From Bacteroidales bacterium (GTDB taxonomy: Bacteria > Bacteroidota > Bacteroidia > Bacteroidales > F082), in the NCBI GenBank assembly GCA_017965765.1, contig JAGCPJ010000011.1:1-36229 (forward strand): a stretch of 36,229 nucleotides of DNA. Direction: 5' to 3'. The notes under the pieces are model-generated. The model did not search any database, was not told where the DNA came from, and was given only the letters and a program-made list of their open reading frames with translations. The translations under genes and the position numbers were made by a program. Below, piece by piece: positions 23,412 through 31,136 of this stretch (positions are counted from its first letter, which is position 1; each line of letters starts with the position of its first letter).

Positions 23412-26357
23412 ATGAGAAAATTGTTTTTAGGTGCCTTGGTGGCAATGTTGTCCATGAGTGGATCGCTTTATGCGCAGGATGCGGAATCCCGCTGGGTGGA
23501 CTCGGTGTATAACAGCTTGACGTTGGAACAGCGTGTGGGTCAATTGATCTGTATGAGGGCAAACCAACCGGATAAACCTTTCTATGAAGAGGTCGGCACC
23601 TACATCAAGAAATACAACATCGGAGGCGTTTGCTTCTTCAGGGCCGATGCGGAACAACAGGTGGAGCAAACCAATGCCTGGCAGGCTTTGGCCCAGACCC
23701 CGCTGATGGTCAGCATCGACGCGGAGTGGGGCATCGCCATGCGCGTGAAAAACACGATCGCCTATCCTTACCAGATGACCTTGGGCGCCATTACGGACAA
23801 TGAACTGCTCTACGATTTAGGACAGCAGGTCGGCGACCAGTGCAAGCGTATGGGCATCCATGTCAACTTCGCGCCAGTGGCGGATGTGAACTCCAATGCC
23901 AAGAACCCTGTCATCGGTGTACGTAGCTTCGGCGAGGACCCGCTGAACGTGGGGGAGAAGGCCGCCGCTTACGCCTTGGGCATGCAGAGCAAGGGCATGG
24001 TCACCACCATGAAACATTTTCCTGGCCATGGCAACACCGATACGGACTCTCATCTCACCCTGCCTACCGTGACTCGTTCCCTCGACGAGGTCAAGGATAT
24101 CGAGTTGGCTCCTTTCCGTTACCTGATCGAGCGTGGCGTCAACGGGGCCATGGTGGGCCATCTTTATTTCCCCGCAATCGAGAAAGTGGCGAACACCTCA
24201 TCCTCCCTGTCGAAAGGGGTGGTCACCGACCTCCTGAAAACCGAGATGGGCTTTGAAGGACTGATCTTCACTGACGGATTGGATATGAAGGGCGTCTCGC
24301 AGACTGTACCCGCCGACAGCGTCCCGTATGCCGCTTTCCTGGCTGGCAACGACGTGCTGATCCTGCCACACGATGTGCCTAAAGCGATTCGCCATATCAA
24401 GGAAGGGGCAGAACGTGATCCCAAAATCGCTGCCCGAGTGGAAGAGAGCTGCAAAAAGATATTAAAGTACAAATACCGTGCAGGATTGAACCACTACCAG
24501 CCGGTGGCCACCGACAACCTGATGCCCGACTTGAAACTGCAAGACTACTATAACCTGAAAAGCTTGCTCTACGAAGAGGCCATCACCATGCTCAAAAACG
24601 AGGACCAAGTCATCCCGCTGAAAGCTGGTAAAAACGTGGCCGTGGTCACCATCGGCAAGAACTCCAGCTCCAAATTCATGAACATCGCCTTGGCTGATGC
24701 CGGGCTGACGGTGAAGTCCTATAACGTGGGAAGAGACCGGGCCGAAGACGCCAAGGCTTGGCTGCCGGAACTGGAAAGCTATGATTTGGTGGTGGTCAAT
24801 GTAATGCAGTCTAACATCAACGCCTCTAAGGGCTTCGGCATCAGCGATGCCACAGTGGACTTCTTCAATAAGCTGGTCGCCCAAAACGATGTGATCCTGA
24901 ATCTTTTCGCCTGTCCCTACGCTTTGGACCGTTTCCGGATCAACAACAACGTGAAAGGCCTGCTAGTGGGCTATCAGGATGATGATGACGCATTGAACGC
25001 CATCAGCTGCATCCTGACGGGTAGAAAAAGCGCGCACGGCCTCCTTCCAGTCTCCACCGCGAAGTTCAAATGCGGTGAAGGCATCCTCCCACCCTCATCG
25101 CCGGCCTCCATGCCTGCCTCTGCTCCCGTGCTGAAGGAAGGCTCACTCTCCATAGACCAAGTGCCGCTACCGAAGGGAACGATGGACGCCCAATATGTGC
25201 GTATGCTCGACTCAGTGGCCAAGTTGGGCATCACAGAAGGTGCCTACCCGGGCTGTCAGATCCTCGCCATGAAGGACGGTAAGGTGGTGTACGACAAGTG
25301 TTTCGGCAATTTCACCTATGGTGGTGGCTCGAAGGTGGCCCCCGAAGATGTCTATGACATCGCCTCCCTCACGAAGATCTTCGCCTCCACGCTCGCCATC
25401 ATGAAACTCTATGAGGACGGACTTCTCGACATTAATAAGACCATGGGCGACTATTTCCCCTATCTCAACGCCTCCGACAAGGGTGCCATCAAGATCATTG
25501 ATATCCTGACCCATCAGTCGGGGATGAAGTCGTGGATTCCCTTCCACCTGAAACTTATCGACGAGCAAGGTCCTAAAGAGGATTATTTTATCGATCATAT
25601 CGACGAAAACCATACCGTTCGGGTGGCCGAGAACCTGTTCCTCCTCAACGATTACAAGGAGCAAATCATCGATTCCATCATGAAAAGCCCCATGAAAGAG
25701 AAGAAATATGTCTATTGCGACATGGGTTTCTATTTCGTTCCAGAGTTGGTAAAACAGTTGACCAACAAGTCGCTGGAGGAATACCTGCACGAGAAGTTCT
25801 ACGACCCGATGCACTTGACCAGCATCGGTTTCTGTCCGCTGCACTGGCGTACCCGTGAGACCATCGTGCCTACCGAGGACGACCAGATCTTCCGCAAGCA
25901 GCTGCTTTGGGGCGATGTCCACGACCAGATGGCTTCACTCATGGGCGGCGTGTCGGGCCATGCCGGATTGTTCGCTAACTCCCACGACCTGGCAGTCATC
26001 GCTCAGATGCTCTTGGACGGTGGTAAGTATGAAGGGAAACAACTGCTGAAATCGAGTACCATCAAATACTTCACGACCGCTCCTTTCCTGGACAATGACA
26101 ACCGCCGTGCCTTGGGTTTCGACAAGCTGCCGATAGGGAAGAAGGGCCCCGCCACCGCCTCCAAGTCGGCTTCCATGGAGAGCTATGGCCATACGGGCTT
26201 CACGGGGACTTTCTTCTGGAATGACCCAGCCAATAAGCTGGTCATTATCTTCCTCTCCAACCGTGTCTATCCCAACTCGGAGTGCCGCCAGCTGATGAAG
26301 CTGAACATCCGCACCCAACTCCATGACATCCTATACCAAGCCTTCCCAATTGAATAA
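23412..26357 (+). CDS. GH3 beta-N-acetylhexosaminidase fused to a serine beta-lactamase-type domain
   Basis: 981 residues with a signal peptide (MRKLFLGALVAMLSMSGSLYAQ). Residues about 25-360 are a NagZ-type glycoside hydrolase family 3 barrel. They include the KHFPGHGNTDTDSH loop (201-214, with the catalytic His-Asp pair) and the nucleophile Asp288 in FTDGLDM. A GH3 C-terminal-like linker domain follows (about 385-560). Residues about 590-975 are a class C beta-lactamase/DD-peptidase-like domain with Ser652-x-x-Lys655 (SLTK), YCD in place of the usual YxN, and HTG in place of KTG. The enzyme probably removes N-acetylglucosamine from peptidoglycan fragments in the periplasm, and the second domain may act on the peptide or an ester. 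This fusion is known in Bacteroidota. The ATG at 23412 is preferred over a TTG at 23406. Confidence 0.92.
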   Translation: MRKLFLGALVAMLSMSGSLYAQDAESRWVDSVYNSLTLEQRVGQLICMRANQPDKPFYEEVGTYIKKYNIGGVCFFRADAEQQVEQTNAWQALAQTPLMVSIDAEWGIAMRVKNTIAYPYQMTLGAITDNELLYDLGQQVGDQCKRMGIHVNFAPVADVNSNAKNPVIGVRSFGEDPLNVGEKAAAYALGMQSKGMVTTMKHFPGHGNTDTDSHLTLPTVTRSLDEVKDIELAPFRYLIERGVNGAMVGHLYFPAIEKVANTSSSLSKGVVTDLLKTEMGFEGLIFTDGLDMKGVSQTVPADSVPYAAFLAGNDVLILPHDVPKAIRHIKEGAERDPKIAARVEESCKKILKYKYRAGLNHYQPVATDNLMPDLKLQDYYNLKSLLYEEAITMLKNEDQVIPLKAGKNVAVVTIGKNSSSKFMNIALADAGLTVKSYNVGRDRAEDAKAWLPELESYDLVVVNVMQSNINASKGFGISDATVDFFNKLVAQNDVILNLFACPYALDRFRINNNVKGLLVGYQDDDDALNAISCILTGRKSAHGLLPVSTAKFKCGEGILPPSSPASMPASAPVLKEGSLSIDQVPLPKGTMDAQYVRMLDSVAKLGITEGAYPGCQILAMKDGKVVYDKCFGNFTYGGGSKVAPEDVYDIASLTKIFASTLAIMKLYEDGLLDINKTMGDYFPYLNASDKGAIKIIDILTHQSGMKSWIPFHLKLIDEQGPKEDYFIDHIDENHTVRVAENLFLLNDYKEQIIDSIMKSPMKEKKYVYCDMGFYFVPELVKQLTNKSLEEYLHEKFYDPMHLTSIGFCPLHWRTRETIVPTEDDQIFRKQLLWGDVHDQMASLMGGVSGHAGLFANSHDLAVIAQMLLDGGKYEGKQLLKSSTIKYFTTAPFLDNDNRRALGFDKLPIGKKGPATASKSASMESYGHTGFTGTFFWNDPANKLVIIFLSNRVYPNSECRQLMKLNIRTQLHDILYQAFPIE

Positions 26358-26430
26358 CGGAAAACTGAAAACGGAAAACGGAAAGTGAAGGGTGGGAAAG
26401 CTTTCCGTTTTCCGTTCTCCGTTTTCAGTT
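26358..26430. terminator. GAAAACG heptad hairpin between convergent genes
   Basis: The left arm 26363-26385 and right arm 26401-26430 are each built from 7-nt units of GAAAACG/GAAAACT type and their complements (TTTTCCG, TTCTCCG, TTTTCAG). The right arm has one more unit than the left. The centre contains the palindrome GGAAAGCTTTCC (26395-26406). The structure separates the convergent GH3 and yqgE genes and probably ends both transcripts. The yqgE stop codon (26425-26427) lies inside the right arm. Confidence 0.65.
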
Positions 26431-27015
26431 CTCTTCGGGGTGTTTCGGAAAACGGGTCCACATCTCGTACTTCCCGCCCATGTTGTTCACACAGGCCTTC
26501 CATAGCTGATCGATGGGCGTGTTGAGCAGGAACTTGCTGCTGGCGTGAGTGACAATCCACGAATTCTTGACGAGCTCTTCAACGAGTTGTCCCGCGCTCC
26601 ATCCCGAGTATCCTAGGAAAAACCGGACATTGCTTTGGTTGGCGATACCCTGTTCAATCAGGCTGTTGAGGACTTCAGGGTCGCCGCCCCAATAAAGTCC
26701 TTCCAGGACCTTGCAGGTGCCGGGGATCAAGTCGCCAAGGGTATGCATGAAAAACACTTGGTTGTCGGCAACGGGCCCGCCAAGATACACTGGGGCATCG
26801 AAATCGGGGAAGGCGTCAACGATTTCGTTCAGCCTTACGTTGAGTGTCTTGTTCATGATGATTCCGAAGGTTCCCTCAGAGGTATTGTGGTCGATGAGCA
26901 GCACCACAGAACGGCCAAAATGAAGGTCGTCCATCGTGGGTTCCGACAATAACAGGTCGCCAGGCTTGGGGTCAAGCGTGTTGCTGCGTATCTGAAAAAG
27001 TTCCTTGAAATCCAT
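26425..27015 (-). CDS. yqgE: AlgH/YqgE family protein (UPF0301)
   Basis: 196 residues. Family hallmarks are the N-terminal KPGDLLLSEPTMDDLHFGRSVVLL, the central GTFGIIMNK, VYLGGPV, and FFLGYSGWSAGQLVEEL. The fold is a small alpha/beta protein of unknown biochemical role; a Pseudomonas relative (AlgH) was named as a regulator of alginate, but no enzymatic activity is established. It is cytosolic. A well-placed minus-strand promoter lies upstream (27035-27066). The gene is convergent with the GH3 fusion and ends inside their shared heptad-repeat hairpin, so the last two codons before the stop are just outside or within the repeat. No functional link to either neighbour is apparent. Confidence 0.93.
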   Translation of the reverse strand: MDFKELFQIRSNTLDPKPGDLLLSEPTMDDLHFGRSVVLLIDHNTSEGTFGIIMNKTLNVRLNEIVDAFPDFDAPVYLGGPVADNQVFFMHTLGDLIPGTCKVLEGLYWGGDPEVLNSLIEQGIANQSNVRFFLGYSGWSAGQLVEELVKNSWIVTHASSKFLLNTPIDQLWKACVNNMGGKYEMWTRFPKHPEEN

Positions 27016-27034
27016 GACGCTCGGTATTGGAACG

Positions 27035-27066
27035 CAAATTTATCAACAAATAAACAATCCAACAAA
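27035..27066 (-). promoter_or_regulatory. yqgE promoter
   Basis: The minus strand has a -33 TTTG (27066-27063) and a perfect -7 box TAAATTTG (27042-27035), spacing 20. Transcription would start near 27030, giving a leader of about 15 nt. Confidence 0.65.
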
Positions 27067-27072
27067 TAAACA
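27045..27072 (+). repeat. 12-nt direct repeat in a divergent promoter region
   Basis: Two copies of AACAAATAAACA at 27045-27056 and 27061-27072, start to start 16 nt. The second overlaps the yqgE -33 element and lies just upstream of the murL -7 box. It may be a regulator site or simply low-complexity A/T sequence. Confidence 0.5.
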
Positions 27073-27077
27073 TTTAC

Positions 27078-27085
27078 TATTTTTG
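27078..27085 (+). promoter_or_regulatory. -7 box of the murL-murD2 operon
   Basis: A perfect TATTTTTG lies 18 nt upstream of the TTG start at 27103. Transcription near 27090 leaves a short leader and supports that start. Confidence 0.55.
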
Positions 27086-27102
27086 TAAAAAAAATACAGA
27101 AG

Positions 27103-28413
27103 TTGAAACGCGTCGATAACCAAGAACGGTTTGAGGCCCTGAGGAGGGATTATGAGACCTTTACCTTTTACGCTCAAGAGGTGACTCTTGACAAGGGAGT
27201 GTTGTCCATGACCTTTCACTTCAGCCTTGACGACCGCTATTATTTCCATCCTACCTTGACCCTTCCGTCCCGTACCTTTTACTCCTGGGAGACCGTACCA
27301 AGGGAAGAACTGGAAACCCTGGCCTTCCATATTGGCATGGTGGAGATGGTTAGCTATTGGAAACTGGCCTGCCCAAAAACGGTCGTTGTGAAACCTTTCG
27401 ACCTGAAACTATGTCAGAAGAAATGGTGGAGACACCTGTTCTACAACGGCTTGGGAGAGTTCCGCTACCTGAATGGCATCCAGTGTTCGGAAAAGGACTT
27501 CTTGCACATCGAATCGGGCACCGACCGCGATTTCAAGAGCATCACAAGACCGGTAGTGGAGAAGACGTTGATTCCGGTAGGAGGGGGCAAGGATTCCGTG
27601 GTGACCTTGGAGTTGCTTCGGAAGGAGATCCCTGCCATCCCGTTGATTCTCAATCCACGGGGTGCTACCGTCAACTGCGTAGAGGCAGCCGGCTATTCCC
27701 TGGACGAAGTGGCGGTCATCAACCGCACGCTGGATCCGACCATGCTTCAACTGAACAACGAGGGCTTCTTGAACGGACATACCCCGTTCTCGGCTTTGCT
27801 GGCGTTCCTCACCCTGCTGGTCAGCGTGGGTACAGGTGCACATTACATTGCCCTCTCCAATGAGTCGAGTGCCAACGAAAGTACCGTGCCTGGGACGGAC
27901 ATCAACCATCAATACAGCAAATCCATCGCGTTTGAAAGGGACTTCCGCGACTATGTGCGCCAGTTCCTTAGCGAGGAGATTCAGTATTTCAGCTTCCTGA
28001 GACCGCTAAACGAGATGCAGATCGCCAGCCTGTTCAGCCAATGTGAGGCCTATCATAAGGTGTTTCGCAGCTGCAATGCGGGCAGTAAGACCGACTCGTG
28101 GTGCGGGAAATGCCCCAAATGTCTCTTCACCTGGATCATTCTCTCTCCTTTCATCTCTAGGAAGCGGCTCACAGAACTGTTTGGCAAGGACCTTTGGGCA
28201 GACCCGGAACTGAAACCCATCTTCGAAGAACTGAACGGTACCGCGGAAGTCAAACCGTTTGAATGTGTGGGTACCGTGGAAGAGGTGAGGGCCTGCGTGG
28301 AAGCCATGGAAGGAAACAGGGCAAATGTGGAGGCAATCCTCCGCCGTTTCAATGACGAGCATTTCCTTCCCCAACGTTTTGAACAACTCTTGAAACATCG
28401 CCTCCATGTTTGA
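27103..28413 (+). CDS. murL: MurL-like UDP-MurNAc-L-Ala-L-Glu epimerase
   Basis: 436 residues. The pattern matches MurL of Xanthomonas, which uses ATP to turn the L-Glu of UDP-MurNAc-L-Ala-L-Glu into D-Glu. Matching segments are VSYWKLACPK, YNGLGEFRYLNG, the PP-loop-like VGGGKDSVV (Gly160-Ser165), NGHTPFSALLAF, SNESSANES, GTDINHQYSKSIAFE, YFSFLRPLNEMQIA, FRSCN and the CGKCPKC cluster (Cys334, Cys337, Cys340). The family assignment is from memory of that protein, not a search. The next gene is a MurD-type ligase, and their reading frames overlap by 8 bp. This is the known MurL-MurD2 gene pairing. The start is TTG at 27103 behind a good promoter; the next Met is about 35 residues on. It works in the cytosol in peptidoglycan precursor synthesis. 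Confidence 0.85.
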   Translation: MKRVDNQERFEALRRDYETFTFYAQEVTLDKGVLSMTFHFSLDDRYYFHPTLTLPSRTFYSWETVPREELETLAFHIGMVEMVSYWKLACPKTVVVKPFDLKLCQKKWWRHLFYNGLGEFRYLNGIQCSEKDFLHIESGTDRDFKSITRPVVEKTLIPVGGGKDSVVTLELLRKEIPAIPLILNPRGATVNCVEAAGYSLDEVAVINRTLDPTMLQLNNEGFLNGHTPFSALLAFLTLLVSVGTGAHYIALSNESSANESTVPGTDINHQYSKSIAFERDFRDYVRQFLSEEIQYFSFLRPLNEMQIASLFSQCEAYHKVFRSCNAGSKTDSWCGKCPKCLFTWIILSPFISRKRLTELFGKDLWADPELKPIFEELNGTAEVKPFECVGTVEEVRACVEAMEGNRANVEAILRRFNDEHFLPQRFEQLLKHRLHV

Positions 28414-29659
28414 CTTGATCTTGAACCGGCTTCGCGGCAAGCGTATCCTCATCCTCGGCTTCGGCCGTGAGGGAAGGTCGTCGCTGGCTTTTCTGAATAA
28501 GTATCTCCCTGAGGCGATGGTCGCAGTGGCCGACAAAAACTCCTTGGAGGGTGTCTCCCATTCCGGAGAGGATTACCTGCAGTCGGTATATGACTATGAC
28601 ATCGTCATCAAGACCCCTGGAATCTCCTTGAAGGACTTCGATCCACGGGGTGTGGAGATTACCTCACAAACGGACCTGTTCTTAAGCCAATTTCATCATC
28701 AAACCATTGGCATCACGGGTACCAAGGGGAAAAGTACTACCACTTCACTGATCCATCACCTGCTGAAATCTTCGGGCCGCGATGCCATCTTGACAGGCAA
28801 TATCGGCATCCCTTGTTTCGATATCATGGAGCAGATCCATGACGATAGCATCGTGGTGTATGAACTCTCCGCCCATCAACTGGAATATGTGCACAATAGT
28901 CCGAGGGTAGGGGTGTTGCTCAACGTGTTTGAGGAGCATCTGGACCATTTCGGTACTTTTGAGCGCTATAAACAAGCCAAGTTCAACCTGTTGCGCTTTA
29001 TGGGAGAAGACGATTACGCGGTGGTTCACGATTCGCTGATGATGGAGACTTTGGGCCTAGGGGTGAATAGCGTGACTTTCTCGCGGATGGATTACGACAT
29101 TGACGAGGAATCCCTGCCAATTCTCGGTCCGCATAACCTGTTGAACGCAAAAGCCGCCCTTTGCGCGATTGCCGCATATAGCATCGATGTCCGGCAGGTG
29201 ATACCTTATCTCTACACATTTACCCCCTTGGAACATCGTCTGGAGCCCGTGGGCATCTTTGGCGGGGTGAGGTTCGTGAACGACAGCATCTCCACCATTC
29301 CTCAAGCCGCCATCGTCGCTTGCCAAACCCTGGGTAGGGTGGACTTCCTTTTGTTGGGCGGGTTTGACCGAGAAATCGACTATGGACCATTAGTGGCATT
29401 TCTGAAAGAAAACCCCGTGCCGCATCTGCTCTTTACCGGTAAGGCAGGCGATCGGATGATGGCTTTGATGGAAGGTGTCGCGTCTCAGAAAGTTCGCTAT
29501 GCCACCATGGAGAGTGCTTTCGAGTATATCAAGAGTCACGCTAGACCCGGCGATGTTTGCCTGTTATCCCCCGCGGCCTCCAGCTATGACCAATACAAAA
29601 ACTTTGAGGAGCGCGGTGGAAAATTCAAGCGGCTGGCGCAGGAGTTTCGCCAAGCATGA
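28406..29659 (+). CDS. murD2: MurD-type ligase, probably L-Glu-specific MurD2
   Basis: 417 residues. It has the Mur ligase architecture: an N-terminal nucleotide-sugar domain (RILILGFGREGRSSLAFL), a central ATP domain with GTKGKST (105-110), a Mg2+/carbamyl-lysine region (NVFEEHLDHFG), and a C-terminal domain (VNDSISTIPQAAIVA, LLLGGFDREIDYG, LLSPAASSYDQY). The enzyme adds glutamate to UDP-MurNAc-L-Ala. Classical MurD adds D-Glu; because this gene overlaps the murL start/stop by 8 bp, the L-Glu-using MurD2 is the better reading, with MurL then epimerising the product. The specificity itself cannot be seen in the sequence by eye. Its 3' end overlaps the convergent DUF5618-like gene by 35 bp. 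Confidence 0.88.
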   Translation: MFDLILNRLRGKRILILGFGREGRSSLAFLNKYLPEAMVAVADKNSLEGVSHSGEDYLQSVYDYDIVIKTPGISLKDFDPRGVEITSQTDLFLSQFHHQTIGITGTKGKSTTTSLIHHLLKSSGRDAILTGNIGIPCFDIMEQIHDDSIVVYELSAHQLEYVHNSPRVGVLLNVFEEHLDHFGTFERYKQAKFNLLRFMGEDDYAVVHDSLMMETLGLGVNSVTFSRMDYDIDEESLPILGPHNLLNAKAALCAIAAYSIDVRQVIPYLYTFTPLEHRLEPVGIFGGVRFVNDSISTIPQAAIVACQTLGRVDFLLLGGFDREIDYGPLVAFLKENPVPHLLFTGKAGDRMMALMEGVASQKVRYATMESAFEYIKSHARPGDVCLLSPAASSYDQYKNFEERGGKFKRLAQEFRQA

Positions 29660-30038
29660 TGGCGCACTTGTCAATAATCTCGTTGGCGATACGGAAGCCG
29701 CTATCACATAGTTTTTTGCTAAGACCACCGTCGTATGTCATATAAAGATGGATGACATCATAGCCGTCATTTACTGCGCCTAGCAACTTTTTGTCACGCT
29801 TGCCAACGGCATGCCTATAATCATTGATGTCAACACGATCGTGTTGGTCTTTCTTCACATGGAACACAGCGTCAAGAGCGATTAACACGCCGCCCCAGAG
29901 ATAGTTGCCAGCGGCTTTCACGTATTTTTCATCCCGATAACGGTTTTGTTCCACATCGAGGTTGGCGTTCTCTCTAAGGGTTTTTCTGGCGTTTTTCACA
30001 TAACGCCTTGACTCTTCAATGGGGTCGGTTTCTTTCAT
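29625..30038 (-). CDS. DUF5618-like small protein
   Basis: 137 residues, helical, no signal peptide or membrane span. It reads like the Bacteroidota family DUF5618: an N-terminal EESRRYVKNARKTLRENAN, then KYVKAAGNYLWGGVLIALDAVF, then a C-terminal GYDVIHLYMTYDGG...FRIANEIIDKCAIML. The repeated helices resemble HEPN-type small proteins, which are often RNases or toxin partners in two-gene modules, but no R-x4-6-H motif was clearly placed. That resemblance is weak inference. It has its own promoter (30069-30098) and lies convergent to murD2 with a 35-bp overlap. The tail (GETPAPAA) is encoded in the overlap. Function unknown. Confidence 0.75.
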   Translation of the reverse strand: MKETDPIEESRRYVKNARKTLRENANLDVEQNRYRDEKYVKAAGNYLWGGVLIALDAVFHVKKDQHDRVDINDYRHAVGKRDKKLLGAVNDGYDVIHLYMTYDGGLSKKLCDSGFRIANEIIDKCAIMLGETPAPAA

Positions 30039-30068
30039 GATAATAGCCTATTCTGTCGTTTGACACGG

Positions 30069-30103
30069 CAAAAGTACTATTAATAATGAATAAATCAATA
30101 GTA
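30069..30103 (-). promoter_or_regulatory. DUF5618-like gene promoter with a 7-bp dyad
   Basis: The minus strand has a -33 TTG (30098-30096) and a perfect -7 box TACTTTTG (30076-30069), spacing 19. An inverted repeat TACTATT (30075-30081) / AATAGTA (30097-30103) spans both elements and could be an operator. Confidence 0.55.
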
Positions 30104-30134
30104 TTGGTTAATTATTTTTATTAATTATGAAAAA

Positions 30135-31010
30135 TCAATTGCTTCCACCTTTCTTGATCACGGTCTTGCCTTTGTTGTTTGTCGTGGTAGTCGTGGTGGT
30201 TGTGGTGGTGATGTTGTTTGCGGATCCTCTGGTGGTCATCTTGTAGCCAGCGGCTTCAGCTAACTCCTTGATATGGTTGGCTCTTTTTTGCGTGTCGGGA
30301 TGGTCGGAGAACGCTTGGGTCACTTTACCCTGCGAACCGGTTGAACCACCGATCTTGAGAAGCACATTCAATGCATGGTACATGGCGTAAGGATCGACAC
30401 CATTGGCGACGCAGAACTGGAAGGCGGTCTCGTCGGCTTGAGTCTCTTGGCGACGTGAGTAAGCGGCACTGGCCAACTGCTGTCCGAGGTCCCCTAGGAA
30501 ACCCGTGGAAATGGCCCCGGCAGTCGTGTTCACCGCGGCAAGACCATAACGGGCGGCAACCACGAGATAGGCGGTGCGATAGGCGTCGCGCACGTCTTTG
30601 TTGATGAGATGCCCCAACTCATGGCCGATCACAGCAAACAACTCGTCATCGTTCATGACGTCCATCAGGGCTGAATAGACCCTGACACTACCGTCGCCGC
30701 TGGCAAAGGCGTTGACAGTGTTCGATTGATAGACTTTATAATTCAGGTTCAGGTCCTTGATGTTTTTGAACCGCGCCATTACCCTGTTCAAGCGTTGGGT
30801 GTATTCGCTGCTTGCTGGCATGATGGTGTTTTCTTTGTCGGTCTGGGCCATGTATTCGGTGCACAGTTGAGCGATTTGTGCATCCGAGATGGTAAGGGCT
30901 TGAACCGCTGCAGCTCCAGCATTCATCGCGGCATTGGGGTCCACGACTTTGAGCGCAGTGCAACTGGATATTACAAATAAGGTGATGATTCCCAAAATAA
31001 TCTTTTTCAT
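30135..31010 (-). CDS. M48-family metalloprotease, lipoprotein (LoiP/YggG-like)
   Basis: 291 residues. The ATG at 31010 opens a lipoprotein signal (MKKIILGIITLFVISSC, Cys17); an earlier in-frame start would break it. The zinc-protease motif H130-E-L-G-H134 is followed by the third-ligand region RRQETQADETAFQF, as in M48 enzymes of the Oma1/LoiP/BepA type. The nearby SDHPDTQKRANHI motif is also typical. The C-terminal tail has a run of ten threonines then NNKGKTVIKKGG, probably a flexible linker. It is likely anchored in the inner leaflet of the outer membrane and degrades misfolded envelope proteins. It is transcribed divergently from the SPFH protein, a family whose members often associate with membrane proteases. 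Confidence 0.93.
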   Translation of the reverse strand: MKKIILGIITLFVISSCTALKVVDPNAAMNAGAAAVQALTISDAQIAQLCTEYMAQTDKENTIMPASSEYTQRLNRVMARFKNIKDLNLNYKVYQSNTVNAFASGDGSVRVYSALMDVMNDDELFAVIGHELGHLINKDVRDAYRTAYLVVAARYGLAAVNTTAGAISTGFLGDLGQQLASAAYSRRQETQADETAFQFCVANGVDPYAMYHALNVLLKIGGSTGSQGKVTQAFSDHPDTQKRANHIKELAEAAGYKMTTRGSANNITTTTTTTTTTNNKGKTVIKKGGSN

Positions 31011-31038
31011 GGCTGTTCCGTTTTTATGATTATGAATG

Positions 31039-31046
31039 CAAAAATA
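31039..31046 (-). promoter_or_regulatory. -7 box of the M48 protease gene
   Basis: The minus strand reads TATTTTTG, 28 nt upstream of the ATG at 31010, giving a leader of about 24 nt. Confidence 0.55.
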
Positions 31047-31075
31047 AAAAAAATCGAAAAAAAATGAAAAAAAGC

Positions 31076-31104
31076 TTGCGTGTTTCAAAATTAATGTATT
31101 TTTG
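31076..31104 (+). promoter_or_regulatory. Promoter of the SPFH cluster
   Basis: A -33 TTG at 31076-31078 and a perfect -7 box TATTTTTG at 31097-31104, spacing 18. Transcription near 31109 leaves a leader of about 28 nt to the ATG at 31137. Confidence 0.6.
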
Positions 31105-31136
31105 CAATGTCAAAATGATATCAAAATAATATTACT

